Assembly: GCA_037013685.1 (NCBI GenBank)
Contig: CM072908.1
Span: 3,175,001-3,239,000 of the forward strand
DNA: 64,000 nt
Source of the DNA: Acridotheres tristis
Taxonomy: Eukaryota; Chordata; Aves; Passeriformes; Sturnidae
Direction of reading: 5' to 3'
Part shown: positions 11,100-21,983 of the stretch, one piece after another
Numbering within the stretch: the first letter of the stretch is position 1
Layout: each line of letters opens with the position of its first letter
Made by a program: the position numbers and the translations under genes
The notes under the pieces: generated by a model
The model's database searches: none
The model's input: the letters and a program-made list of their open reading frames with translations, nothing else
What the model was told of the DNA's origin: nothing

Positions 11100-13142
11100 T
11101 TCAGCAGTGGCTGAGAAGGAAGAGCAGCACTGCATGAAATAACTTTCTAATCAGAATTCCCTCCTCCCTCAAACTCTGTTTGGACAGACAGTTAATTTAT
11201 CTCTGTTTAACTGCGGAATCAATCCATCCATCAAAGCTCCAAGAGCTAATTAGCTGGAGTCAGGGCAGCCGGGCTGGCTGTGGAATGCCTTAGGAAGCTG
11301 CAGCAGGGATGCAGGGAACATTTCCCCAAAAAGCTGCCCAGGAGGCTCAGGCATCCAGAACCTGCTGGCTTTGGCAATCCTGACTCACAGGAGCCCTGAG
11401 GGAATCCCTGCTGGCACAGAGCTGGCACGGCAGGGTGGATGAGCACCCCTGTGGATGGGAAAGCAGCTGTGGGATTGAGGTTGAACCCCAAATGTTGTGG
11501 GCAGTGCCCAAGGCATTGCCCTCGCCCAGTTTTGATCCCAGCCTTCGCTTCTGAACTGCTGCTAACAAGGCACATCCCCGGAGCACAGCGTGGTTCGAGG
11601 TGATGATGGATTCATGTCTTGGGACTGAGGCTCCTCCTTGCCCAGCCTTTGGAGCGATTTCTGCCCCTGATGCATCATTCCCACGTGAGCCCATTTTACC
11701 TTCCTGCAGGCAGTGCCATCCCTGGGCGCTGTTTTACACCCAGTGGCCACAGCCATTAAATTCGATGCCCACTAAATCTGGACAAAGGGCTGGATGCTGC
11801 ACTTGCCCTGCCCCAAGCCAGCCCGTGCTTTCCCCACACATGTTCCACGTTAGCCGTTTTCATTGACTATGAATCCATAAAAATCCATGTGGAACAGAGG
11901 GTACCCAGTGCAGCCCTGTCTGCCTGACTCCTTCCCATTCTAATTGGGCAGCAAAGCTGTTTAATAGAGTCTGTGGAGTCTGTTTAACTGCATTCTGCCA
12001 GAACAATGCTCTATTCATGTTCTCAACAGAACTCTAGTGATTGCACTAATATCTTTAAACTAGAAAACAAGTCTTAATTGGAACAGATGCTGCAAATACC
12101 GATGCAAATGGCCAGCTCTGGTGTGATCAAAACCAGGCCCAGCCCATTGATTTGTTTTTAACAGCAGCTTTCATTTTTTATTAGTGTACACAAACCTCAC
12201 TAACACTATACAAAAAGTCAGTAACAATATTCTGAAAAATCATCTTGTTTAAAACAGACTCAGCCCTGCATTGTTTCTGGCAAGGTGCTATTAAAGAGTT
12301 TCCGTCCTGTTTTGGCAGATCACGTTACTCAAACACTCCTCTCTACTTTCTTCCCTTCTAGGGTTTGAATAATCCCGGTGATTTTTGGAGAAAGCTGTTG
12401 CTGTTACATGTAATAATCTGTTTAGATATTCACTTACATTACAAACAGGCATTCAGGTTAGATTAGGACAAATAAATCCCCAATCCTGGTAAGTATGTGT
12501 GTGTGAGATGGGGATTGATTTGCTTTTGGAACCTGCTGTAGCAGAACTCAGCCATTCCCAATCGTGGACATTTTTTTTTTTTTTGTGGCAGTGCTTGGCC
12601 TGGGGAAGTCTGAGATATAAAGAATACAATGCTTTTTATGCTAAGAATAAAACTGTTCTGTGATTTTTCTGGAACAAATCGGTTTTGTTTTAAGGATGTG
12701 TGAGCTATTTGATAGCAGCAAGAATATCAAAACCACTCAGAGCTGAGAGAAATTTATTATGGCACACCTGGCACTCAGGATTAGTTTATTGGTCTGTGTA
12801 GGCAAATATTTCCTCAGTAGCTGCTACTTGGAATTGGAAAATATTGATATATTTATATTTATGTGTGTAGACACAGATATTTGAAGCTGGCTGCAGGAAT
12901 AAGATGCTGTTTCAGTCAAAATCAAGAGGCATTGCAAGCAAGAAAAGAACAGGAGATGGCTCTGGGCCTGTTTTCAAATCTGTGGGCTCTTGTTGGCTTT
13001 TATTTGGAGAACTTGCTCTCATTGAGGCTTTGCAAGAGAATGAAGAGGCTTTTTAGCCACGGGGGTGTGTTCAGTGGTGCCTGGGAGAGGCACAGCAGAG
13101 GATGTGGGGATGGCACAGGGAGAATGGGAAGGAGGGCTGGGA
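11100..13142. other. Intergenic; AT-rich unique block at about 11920-12470
   Basis: No gene. The block at about 11920-12470 is AT-rich, low in repeats, and contains TAATTGG, CTTAATTGG, ATGCAAATGG and GTTTAAAAC-type motifs typical of distal regulatory DNA. Its conservation cannot be judged from one sequence. Confidence 0.45.
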
Positions 13143-13585
13143 TGATGCCTTAGGGTTTTAGCTTTTCTATTTTTCATATATTTGTAACTCTGCAATTCTT
13201 TAGTGTACAACTCTAAATTCCATGCACAGTGTGAGCTGCAGCTTTCCCATTTTGGTCACACACAACAATTCCTCTCCAGGCTGGGAATCAAGGACACCTC
13301 ACTGCCTCAGACCCCAAGAAATGTAAAACAAAAGTGAGCTGGGGGGAGAAAATTTAGGGTAAATGACTTCATTACCTGAAGCTGTAATCGGAAGATTAAC
13401 CCTCAATATGCAAATGGAGCAAACTTACAAAAGTGTGAAAACCTGTGGTCCATTTTTGGGTCTAGCTCCTGTGGGGGAGTTTTGTCTGCCCTAAATGTAC
13501 CTGAAGGCCCTTCAATAAATAGAGCTGCTTTTTATTCTCCTAATTTTGTGTGGCCTCTGTTTTTAGGTGGCCCCAAAAGGCATCA
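13143..13585 (+). mobile_element. Solo LTR (copy A of a family present twice here)
   Basis: 443 bp, begins TGATGCC and ends GGCATCA, a 7-bp terminal inverted repeat with the TG...CA ends of retroviral LTRs. It is flanked on both sides by GGGA, consistent with a 4-bp target duplication. An AATAAA signal (CTTCAATAAATAG, about 13510-13522) lies about 65 bp before the 3' end, as in an R/U5 boundary. A second copy of about 449 bp, also in + orientation, lies at 40095. No internal retroviral genes are attached, so this is a recombined solo LTR. Subfamily not assigned. Confidence 0.85.
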
Positions 13586-13871
13586 GGGATATCCATGGTT
13601 GCAGCAGCTTTGGGATACAGGGCTGGGACTGGGGGGTTTGGAACACTCAGGTTTCAGGCAGTGGGAGCCAGCCCACGCTCCTGAGCTGCCCCATTCACCC
13701 CACACCATCCTGGGGATGATTCATCCAGGGCATTGTGAGGGAACCCCACCTGCTCAGGTGTGTCCCAAACACAACAAATCCAGCAAAGCCGCCCAGCCTG
13801 GGCACAGGGCAGGCTCTGTCCCCTCTGGTGTGTTGAAAACGGTGACATTTGAGGAGGGCTGGGGATGGAGG
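13586..13871. other. Short spacer between two LTRs
   Basis: About 290 bp of moderate-GC unique sequence between the + strand solo LTR and the minus-strand LTR-like element. Nothing recognised in it. Confidence 0.5.
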
Positions 13872-14458
13872 TGTTATAAATGAGGAACAAAAGTCTCGAT
13901 ATTCAGCAAAATTTAGATTGTTTTATTTGATATAGACAGAGCAAGAAGTGCTGGGGAACGTGAGGGGTCACTGCCCACACCATGCTCCATTGAACCTTGG
14001 TTTGCAGCCTCTTCTTATACTGTGGTTTCTTATTGTAATCAATAATTTTTGGTATTTCGCTGTCATAATTTTGCCAGGTAAGCAGTGGTGGTCAAATAAA
14101 CCTCCATATCCAAATTCACAAAGTATCTGGGTGATAGTCAGTCTTACAGATAACCACCAGTGAAATCTGGAAGTCTGGTCCTTGAGATGAGCAGCATTGA
14201 TCAGACAAAGGCAGGAAGGGCCATTGGGAAATCTGATTTTGCAAGCTGGTAGTAGATACAGCTTATTTGGAAAACATATAACATATAACATATAACATAT
14301 ATAACACATAACATATAACATATAACATATAACATATAACATATAACATATAACATATAACTTATAACATATAACATATAACATATAACATATAACATAT
14401 AACATATAACATATAACATACAACATATAACATATAACATATAACACATAACATAACA
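13872..14458 (-). mobile_element. LTR-like element, minus orientation, with an internal heptamer satellite
   Basis: On the minus strand the element ends AATAAAACAATCTAAATTTT followed by CGAGACTTTTGTTCCTCATT and TATAACA. This resembles the polyadenylation and U5 end of avian endogenous retrovirus LTRs. If its 5' end is TGTTATG at 14458, it is bounded TG...CA with only a 3-bp flank match (AGG). The 5' third has become a heptamer satellite (see 14273-14458). Only LTR-type sequence is present, with no gag, pol or env reading frame. Confidence 0.6.
14273..14458. repeat. (AACATAT)n heptamer satellite
   Basis: About 26 tandem copies of the 7-bp unit AACATAT with sporadic variants (ACACATA, CTTATAA, CAACATA). 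Since 21 bp is a multiple of both 7 and 3, all frames on the minus strand read as a 7-residue peptide repeat (CYMLYVI), which is an artefact. Confidence 0.97.
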
Positions 14459-15144
14459 AGGTGATTTAAACCAGAATGATTAATCATATAATTTCCTTTA
14501 TCTAGTGTCCATGCTTCACTTCAGAGCTGAGTATTCTGGTTTATACAAACCCCAATACTTTTGTGATTAACACGAATCTTTTTATCAATTATCAATTTTA
14601 TCAATTATGTGATGATGGAGGAAGGCTTTGCTTGGGATGGGCTGAGGCCTGAGCAGCAGAGCTCAGCCCTGAGCACAGTGGGATTAACACCATCAGTGTT
14701 ATTTAGCTAAAAAAAGATGACAAATGCACTCGAATCTTGTGTAGTTATCTGCAAGAAATGTGTCATTTTAAGAAACTTTCCCAGCTGACCTGACTAAAGG
14801 CCTGTTTGTTGGGAATTTTAGGGGAAAACCCCAATTTGAGGCCTGGGCTCTGGCCCTGGCTGGTTGGGATGTGTGCCATCAGATCCAGGAGTTTCTGTGC
14901 TAAAAATATAATTTAATACCATTAAATCGAGTCACTTTAACTTGCTGCTTTGGGCCTAGAAAATCTGGAGCCACTTTTGGGGTGAATTTGGAGACCTCAG
15001 CTATGGGTGGAGGCACCGTGTAGGATTTTCCCAATTGCTGGGGAAGGTTTTCCAGACCCCCCCATGTGAAACTGTGGATTCTGGATGGTGCTAAAGTGTT
15101 GGTTTTCCTGGGATATTTTTTTCCCTTATATTTACATATATCTA
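14459..15144. other. Intergenic, AT-rich, no gene seen
   Basis: Unique AT-rich sequence between two LTR-like elements. No coding or RNA feature supported. Confidence 0.5.
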
Positions 15145-15860
15145 TGTACACAAACAACAGGACAGGAATGCTGGAGCAGCTGTCTTGAGGCCTTTATTCC
15201 ATCCTTTTATCCTTTATTCCATCCTTTTATCCTTTATTCCATCACACCCATCAGTCCCATTTCACAGAACCAAGCAAGGGAGATGGGACAGCTTCAGCTG
15301 CTGGCACAGCAGAGGAAATTCCTTTTGTAACAAAGCCTTTAACAACTTTCTAGCCAATAGCTTAATATTAAAAGGTGACAATCATTTGTTTAGGCCAATT
15401 AATAAAGCTACACATACTTTGCTTGGAACAATGCTTGCTTATAATAGCTTAAAACAATGGATGAAGCCTCATTATTAAGCTTACATATTTCTACTATCTT
15501 AACATATTTTCCTGAGGCTACACAGCTCACAGCCCTATTGCTTCTTGTCCTTGCATCTTCAGCATTCCTGCATTTCTCCATCCTGACATTTGTTTTCACG
15601 CAGCTTTCTGAGAGTTTTATACCTTTTCTGTTTCCCACAGTGAAGTATTTAAGCAATTGGTGATGTATCTTTGTCGGTCCCTATCCTTTCTGTCACCTAC
15701 TAATGATTAGCTGCATTACCTTGCTTATTTTTGCTCATTGCTAAAGCCAAGCAAGGCAGTTTTATTGGATCATTTTACTTTTGTGTTGCCTTTATACTCA
15801 TAGTAAAATAGGACCATTCTTTCCATTGGTGTCTGTGGTCTGTAAATCACCCCCATCAAT
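15145..15860 (-). mobile_element. Probable LTR retrotransposon remnant, minus orientation
   Basis: On the minus strand the order is: an AT-rich block with TATAAAA-like motifs (GGTATAAAACTCTC), a TGTAGCCTCAGGAAAATATG segment that looks like an LTR start (about 15522), and repeated GGAATAAAGG signals followed by a short tail ending about 15145. This layout resembles an avian retroviral LTR plus some adjoining 3' internal sequence. Clear terminal repeats and target duplications were not found, so boundaries are approximate. Confidence 0.45.
15191..15242. repeat. 20-bp tandem repeat, 2.6 copies
   Basis: CCTTTATTCCATCCTTTTAT starts at 15191, 15211 and 15231. On the minus strand each unit supplies an AATAAA polyadenylation-type hexamer, so the array multiplies the putative LTR signal three times. 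Confidence 0.95.
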
Positions 15861-16559
15861 TGGGGTGGGCAGGGGACACCTGGATGGGTGTCAGGAGGGG
15901 CATCCCAAAAGAGACTTGGATTGAATTTGACCATTTATAAAGTTTTCTATTTTCATCTTCCCCAACAAATTTGGCCTCCTTGGGAAAAGGATTTGTCAGT
16001 CACCCCAGCTTTGGAAAGAAATGGAAGGAATTGTAAATGTTTACACCAAGAAAATTCTGGTTTTACATCAAAAAAGAATCTTCTCCCATAGGGCTACTCC
16101 AACAAAATTAATTGCAGCAAATAATTAAAGGTAGTGTGTAGGAGTTTGAAAGTCAGGTTTTTCTTGATACATTTTTGGATTAAAAGCAGTACAAAAGTAG
16201 TTAATTTCTCATTTATGCATTTCTTCCTTTTTACATGAAGAACATGTGAAAAACTATAGGCTTGGAGCCAAAGAACTGGCTGGGATTTAGGCAACCAGTT
16301 TGGATAATTAATGTGTGACTGAATGAATTGATGAAGGCTACAGAAAATTATTCACAGGCTCTAAAATAAATGATGTTTGAATAGACTCGGGGAGCTCTGT
16401 TATTTTTATTTAGCTCTAATACTGTTGTAGGTGTGTGTGAAAAAGGGGAAAAAAACCCTGATTATAAGCTGCTTACTGATGGTTCACTATCATGCCTGAG
16501 CTTTCATTTGATTGATTTTTATGCTGAAAAACACAGAAAATTTTGGTTTACCTCGTTCA
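15861..16559. other. Intergenic, AT-rich, no gene seen
   Basis: Unique AT-rich sequence with no supported feature. Confidence 0.5.
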
Positions 16560-16765
16560 TGAGTTTTCATACCATGGCCAGTGACTTGAGTGGCTTCAAG
16601 CCCTGTCCAGCCTGGCCTGGGACACCTCCAGGGATGGGGCAGCCACAGCTTCTCTGTGCTCAGGGGGGCCTCAGCACCCTCACAGGGAAGGATTTCATCC
16701 CAATATTTAATTTAAATGTGCTCTCTCTCAGCTTAGAGAGCATTTTACTGCTCCAGGAGGGCTTT
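16560..16765 (-). mobile_element. CR1 LINE fragment, minus orientation
   Basis: Contains CTGTCCAGCCTGGCCTGGGA, 'CACCTCCAGGGATGGGGCAG', 'TCAGCACCCTCACAGGGAAG' and a TTCATCCCAATATTTAATTT block, the order expected of CR1 in reverse complement. The terminal 3' end is lost or too diverged. Confidence 0.8.
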
Positions 16766-17322
16766 TGCAGGAGGAGGCTGCAGAAGGCTTTTCACCAAGT
16801 CTTGGAAAAAAATGAGATTTTCCTCTGAAACCACTTCCCTGTTCCACTTGCAACTGGAAGTCCACCACCCAACCACACTTCAGCCATCACCATTTTGGGA
16901 TAGAAGTGAAAAAAAAGAGAATAAAAGCCCCTGATGGGTGGGAATTGTGCAGGGAGCAGCCAGTGGGAAGTGCTGTCCCTGCTGCAGGAGTGGGATGGAG
17001 CTGTGGAATTGCTGAATTCATCAAATCCCAACCAGCAGGCTCCTTTCCCAGGGTGCTGAAAGGAACCTGGGATCCTCAGGTTGTCTTAGTGGTTGCACTC
17101 TGCTCCCAGACAGGCAGATAATAATGTTGGGAATGATTTACACTGGGTGTTGTGGGAGGTTTATGGAGATCAAATCACACAGTGAGCTGGAAAATCCTCC
17201 CCATTGTTGCAGCTGCTCCCTGGCTGCTGCTGGCACTGGGACATGAGTGGGTTTGCCTTGCTCAAACCACAGTGTGGGAATTACAATGGAATTAACTCCC
17301 ATCATCAGGCCAGCTTGTTAGA

Positions 17323-17404
17323 GAGAAAAAAAAAATCAAAAATTATAATAGTAATAATAATTATAATAGTAATAATAATAATAGTAATAATAATAATATA
17401 TAAA
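17323..17404. repeat. (AAT)n-rich microsatellite
   Basis: A-rich start followed by interrupted AATAATAAT and ATAGTAAT units. Not coding. Confidence 0.95.
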
Positions 17405-17910
17405 GGGAGGTTTGAATGTGCATTGAATGAAGAGCTCCCAGTCCTTCCTGTGAGAAGTCTTTGTCACTCTGTAAAGGAGTAACATCAGATTTTACTTCCC
17501 ACTCCTAAAATCCCAGAGCAGGTTTCCTGCCCCGTTGTCTGTATTGCTGACATTAAGTGCCTTCCCACCGAGGATTTCCCATTTATTAACGTCCTACCAT
17601 CAATCTTTGGGTAAGGGGTAAGATCCTCTCCTTAGGAAGGACAATCCCCGGCCTGGGGAGATTCCAATTTTATGAGTTTTAAGCATTGCAAATCCAGGTT
17701 AATAAACAGTGAGGAAAACAAACAGGAGCAAAATGCTGCTTGACCCGTGGCCCTGGGGCAGTGCCAGCCCTGCTGGGGGCAGCCCCTGTGTTGGCAGTGC
17801 CACCCTTTGCCCTCTGATGTCTCTGGAGCCTCCTTTCCATTGTTTGTTTGTGCTGGCAAAGGACTTCACTCAGTGCCCTGTGCAGGATCGCCTTTCCTGA
17901 CACCTGAATG

Positions 17911-18090
17911 GATTCCCTGCCTGTCACAGGGGCCAGGTGACACCTGAGTGACACAGAATGGATTCCCTGCCTGTCACAGGGGCCAGGTGACACCTGAGTG
18001 ACACAGAATGGATTCCCTGCCTGTCACAGGGGCCAGGTGACACCTGAGTAACACAGAATGGATTCCCTGCCTGTCACAGGGGCCAGGTGA
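17911..18090. repeat. 50-bp tandem repeat, four copies (the last partial)
   Basis: GATTCCCTGCCTGTCACAGG recurs exactly at 17911, 17961, 18011 and 18061, with the remaining 30 bp (GGCCAGGTGACACCTGAGTG plus ACACAGAATG) nearly identical; one copy has GAGTAA. The near-identity shows recent tandem duplication. A 7-8 bp GTTTGGGA run follows at about 18105-18135. Confidence 0.97.
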
Positions 18091-18139
18091 CACACGGCTG
18101 GAGTTTGGGAGTTTGGGAATTTGGGAGTTTGGGAGTTTT

Positions 18140-20795
18140 GTCCTTGTGCACTGGCTGCCCTGATCCTCAGAATTTTGCTTCCTTGAAGGCACTTGGAGCT
18201 TCACCTGCGCTGGGCTACACTGGGTTCCTCACGGAGAACAGATCTATGGAATCACAGAATGCTTTCCACAGACAGCTGAGGTTTTTAGGTGCCCTGGTGT
18301 AGCCTAAAATTAAGCAGGGAACAGTTCTCCCTATTCCAAACTGGATGTGGCTGGATGCTCTCACTGTTGCACACAGGATCCCACTGAAGAGTGTTGTCCA
18401 CCAGCACCATGGGGGCTTGTGCAGAGAGTGTTTATCAGTGAAATATTTGCATTGTTAATTGCTTTTCACTATAATTAAGCAGCTGACAATCCTCTCGTAG
18501 CAGACAGGAGGAGATAGTTTGGAAATAATTTTGAGGATCTTGGTTGTAGTGTGTGGTGCCAGGTCAGAGTTGCCATCACTGCACTGCTGCCACCAAAACT
18601 TCACAACGTTTCTATTTCAATAATAACACCTTCAGAATAATTCATGGCACACATCTCTATCCAGAAAGCTGCACCTGTTGTTAGAGGCCTTGATTTGAGC
18701 ATCAGCCAGGACCTGCCATGCCCATGACCCAAGGGAAGCACCCTCCACCTGTGCTGAACACAGGAAGCCTTTTCTTCCTGGGCAAGGAGGAAAACTCTTG
18801 GTTTGCCAGGGTTTGGATGAGGGCTTTCCCTCTGTGATGAGTGTGGAGCAGAGTTCCACACTCCCTGGCTTTGGGGAGGCCTTGCTGGCTGGTACCTGTG
18901 GCTCTTGGCTCCTGGATCCTGACAAGTGGTACCCAAGTGGTCCCTGAGTGGTCCAGGGGTGATGGTGCCAGCTGGAATCCCCACCCATGGCATGGTGCAG
19001 CATGAGGCTCTGGTTTGCTTTGCTTACCCAATCTCTCCTCACCCTGTAGGCATTTATTCCTTGCCCCAGAGCCACTCTCACTGCTTTAATTATGATCATT
19101 TCCCTTGGCAGCAGCTCCATGGCTTCCATTCCCTGCAGGAATTGAAAGCCCTGAATGCTCTGCCCCAGCAGGATCCAGCTGTGACTCCAGGAGCCACTGG
19201 CAGTGGCAAACCCATTTTTAAACCCCCCAAACCGAGCAGCCTCACTTCAATAAATGCTGCCTCCAGAATTTCTCAGGATTTCTCACATCAAAAACGCAGA
19301 TAATTTGATAGGACAACAGGGAGCAGCTCGAGCTCTGAAGTTTGAAATGCCTCAAAATTGTTGTAATTGGATTTGTTGAAAGAGGGAGGGAACCTCCATA
19401 TCTGAAACACCTTTTTCAATCCACCATTCAGATTTTGAGGGCTAAGAAAGCAAATCCTGTGTTTATTTAGGATATTAGCAGAAGAAACAAGATTCTCTCT
19501 GCTGGTTCTGCTGCAAGGATTAAAAGGCACACGCTGGCCCGGGTGTTGAAGTCCTTGCTCCATTTGTGCTTGGAAAAAGCTCTGAGCTACCTTTAGATGT
19601 CCAGCTGGACAGCTGACAGCTGAATTCTGATCCAAAAGCAGAGAGCAGCAATGTTTTGTGGATATTTAATTAAAACAGCAGTCTCTCAGTGGAGGGAAAA
19701 CTGCCACAGTTGCCTTCAGCAGTTTCTTGGTACTTTCTCTTTAAGTGGCGCATGAGATTTTTAGTTTTGGCATTAAACTTCTTTCTCAATATATCTCAGT
19801 CTTTAGACTTCTGGGCTGATTTTGAAATAGCTCTTCTGGTTTTAATGATCTTTGTTTGGTAGGACAGAATTTTAGTTGCTACCTAAACATCTCAGAAGAA
19901 ATTTCAACAGAACAATTCAACGTGAGAGTTGAAAATGTTCAAGGAAAAATCTTCAGTGTCTGCCCAGAGCCAAATTTAATAAGCAGGTACTTTCTATTAA
20001 AGGAATTTTTGGTGGCTCCCACAATCCTCCTGATTACACCATGATTTTACCTAATGAAGTTCCCAACTGCTCATGATTTTTCAGTCAGGTGCATCTGCTC
20101 CTGCACTCATCCATCTGCATTAGGAGCTTTCCCAGTTTCCATAGTAACTGGGCAATTTAACATATCTGGCCTTACAGTATCTTACAGTGAAATACTCTGT
20201 CCATTTTATAAATGTGCAGCCAGAGGTGAGGGGGAACAAAGTGATTTGCCCGGGGTTACAGAGTTCATCTGCAGCTGAATGGGGTAAGAACATTGCTTTT
20301 TCCAGAGTTCCAGGGAAATGCTGGAGCTGCCAGGCTGCCCGTTCCCAGGGAGGCGTTTTGCTGGATCACATCAGCTGAAGGTTGTGTCCCAAGTGTTCCT
20401 TTTCTCAGCCTTGGAAAAGAGACTTTCAGAAATGAGGAGGTTGGGGTTGGAGCAGGGTGAGTAATGAAACCAGAAATCAAAACTTGCAAGTAATGTATTC
20501 AGCAGAAATGCCAGCCACATTCCTGGGATAAATAACTCCCGATGAATAATTCAACCGGCGTCATCACTACAGGGCACAGCAGCAGGATTGGTTTCTAATT
20601 ATTTGGCCTTTTCCTCTGTAAAAGTTCAACCCAGATTCAGCCCCTGACGTGTCCCAGCTCAGGGTCTGGGTTTTGCTTGTGGCTTGGCTGGAGATAGCCC
20701 AGGGTGAGCTTTGGAGCTGTGCTGAGCACCCTCATTTCTGTCTGAAATCTGAAGAAACTCCAGCAATTTGGGCTAATGCAAGGTACAAAGCCACC

Positions 20796-20828
<33 letters not shown>

Positions 20829-21983
20829 GGGCATCTGGCGCCTCAAAACTTTGTGAAAATAGGAAAACTTTGAAAGCTGTTGAGGAATCCTGGATTAACA
20901 CAGCACACAGGGAGTAGGGAAAAGGTTGGTGGCCTTTGGAACAACTTCTCACATTAATTTTCTTCCAACGCTGACAGCTTTGATTTATTACCTCAAGGCT
21001 GGTTAGAAAACACCCAGACATGAGTGAAGCCAGGAGTTATGGAAAGAAAAGGAAAATATGGTAAACACAGTGATGGATAGCACTGGGAGACAGACAAACA
21101 CTGCCCAGCTCTCCTGCTGCACCCAAATACTGGCTCCCAGTGAGGATGGGTGTCCAGCCCTGGCAAAGCTGCCTGGAATTGCTCCAGCAGACCCACCAGG
21201 GAGGAAGCTTCCCTTCAGATTTGCTGCTTTCTCATCTGTCAGTTCAATTTGGGTGCTGATTTCTGCCTCAGAGTGGGTGTCTAGGGTTGACCTGATCACT
21301 GGGAAGCCTGTGCTGGGGAAAAAAATGTTGTTTGCAAGTGCTTCTTACACAGAAATCAAAACCAGGTATTATTTCCCAACAGAAATTTGCTAAGATGAGT
21401 TAAAGGGAGTCACCAAAGTTGTTTGCTGAGGATCCCTGGCTGCTCAGGGCTCTCCCAGCCTTTTGCTGGATCAAATTCCTATTTCAAAAGAAGAGCTGGT
21501 CCCACAAAACAAAGTGAACAAAATCACTGAGGAGCACAAGTTGTCTTTAATGTCATCAGTGGCTCTAAATATTTAGGAATGTGTGGTGTAAACACCTTCA
21601 GAGCAGGTAGCCAACTCCCCTGATCCCAGAATTGTTGGGATGTACAAACAGCCAGCTCTTCTCAGGCTGTGGAGCTGCTGCTCCAGGCTTCCCACCACAG
21701 TTTTTCATTCTCGTGTCATGTGCAGCTCTTCCTCCAGACCGAGCCTGTTGCCCCGTGTCCCGACATGTTCCTCGTTAGTAAACTTTTCATAACCTCCCGA
21801 AACTGCCACAAGTGCAGCAGAGGATGCCCTGGGGGGCCACCTGGAGCGGGCACTTGGCTCTCGGGGCTGTTTGCTGGGCTGGGCTTGAGGGATGTTCCCC
21901 AGCAGCTCGTGGGACGAGAGACTGTGCTTGGACCTGAGCCACTGGCCCTGCTCCAGAGGACCCTGCACACCCCATGGCAGCGT
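18140..21983. other. Intergenic, no gene seen
   Basis: Nearly 4 kb of unique-looking sequence with one poly-A tract (20802-20826). Several open frames over 100 aa exist on the minus strand (for example 18632-19129), but they overlap frames on the other strand and show no recognisable domain. Confidence 0.5.

Noticed and set aside
10560..11135. 191-codon minus-strand frame with a CRAPPKFGTLRPAELP-type repeat
   Set aside because: Translation of the 34/35-bp minisatellite. Two overlapping frames show the same peptide shifting between units, so no frame is maintained.
13968..14459. CYMLYVI hydrophobic repeat protein on the minus strand
   Set aside because: Translation of the (AACATAT)n satellite inside an LTR-like element.
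18632..19129. 165-codon minus-strand frame
   Set aside because: No recognisable motif, overlapped by other frames, and no splice or promoter context to support it.
20802..20826. Poly-A tract as the end of a processed pseudogene
   Set aside because: No gene-like sequence or target duplication was found upstream of the tract.
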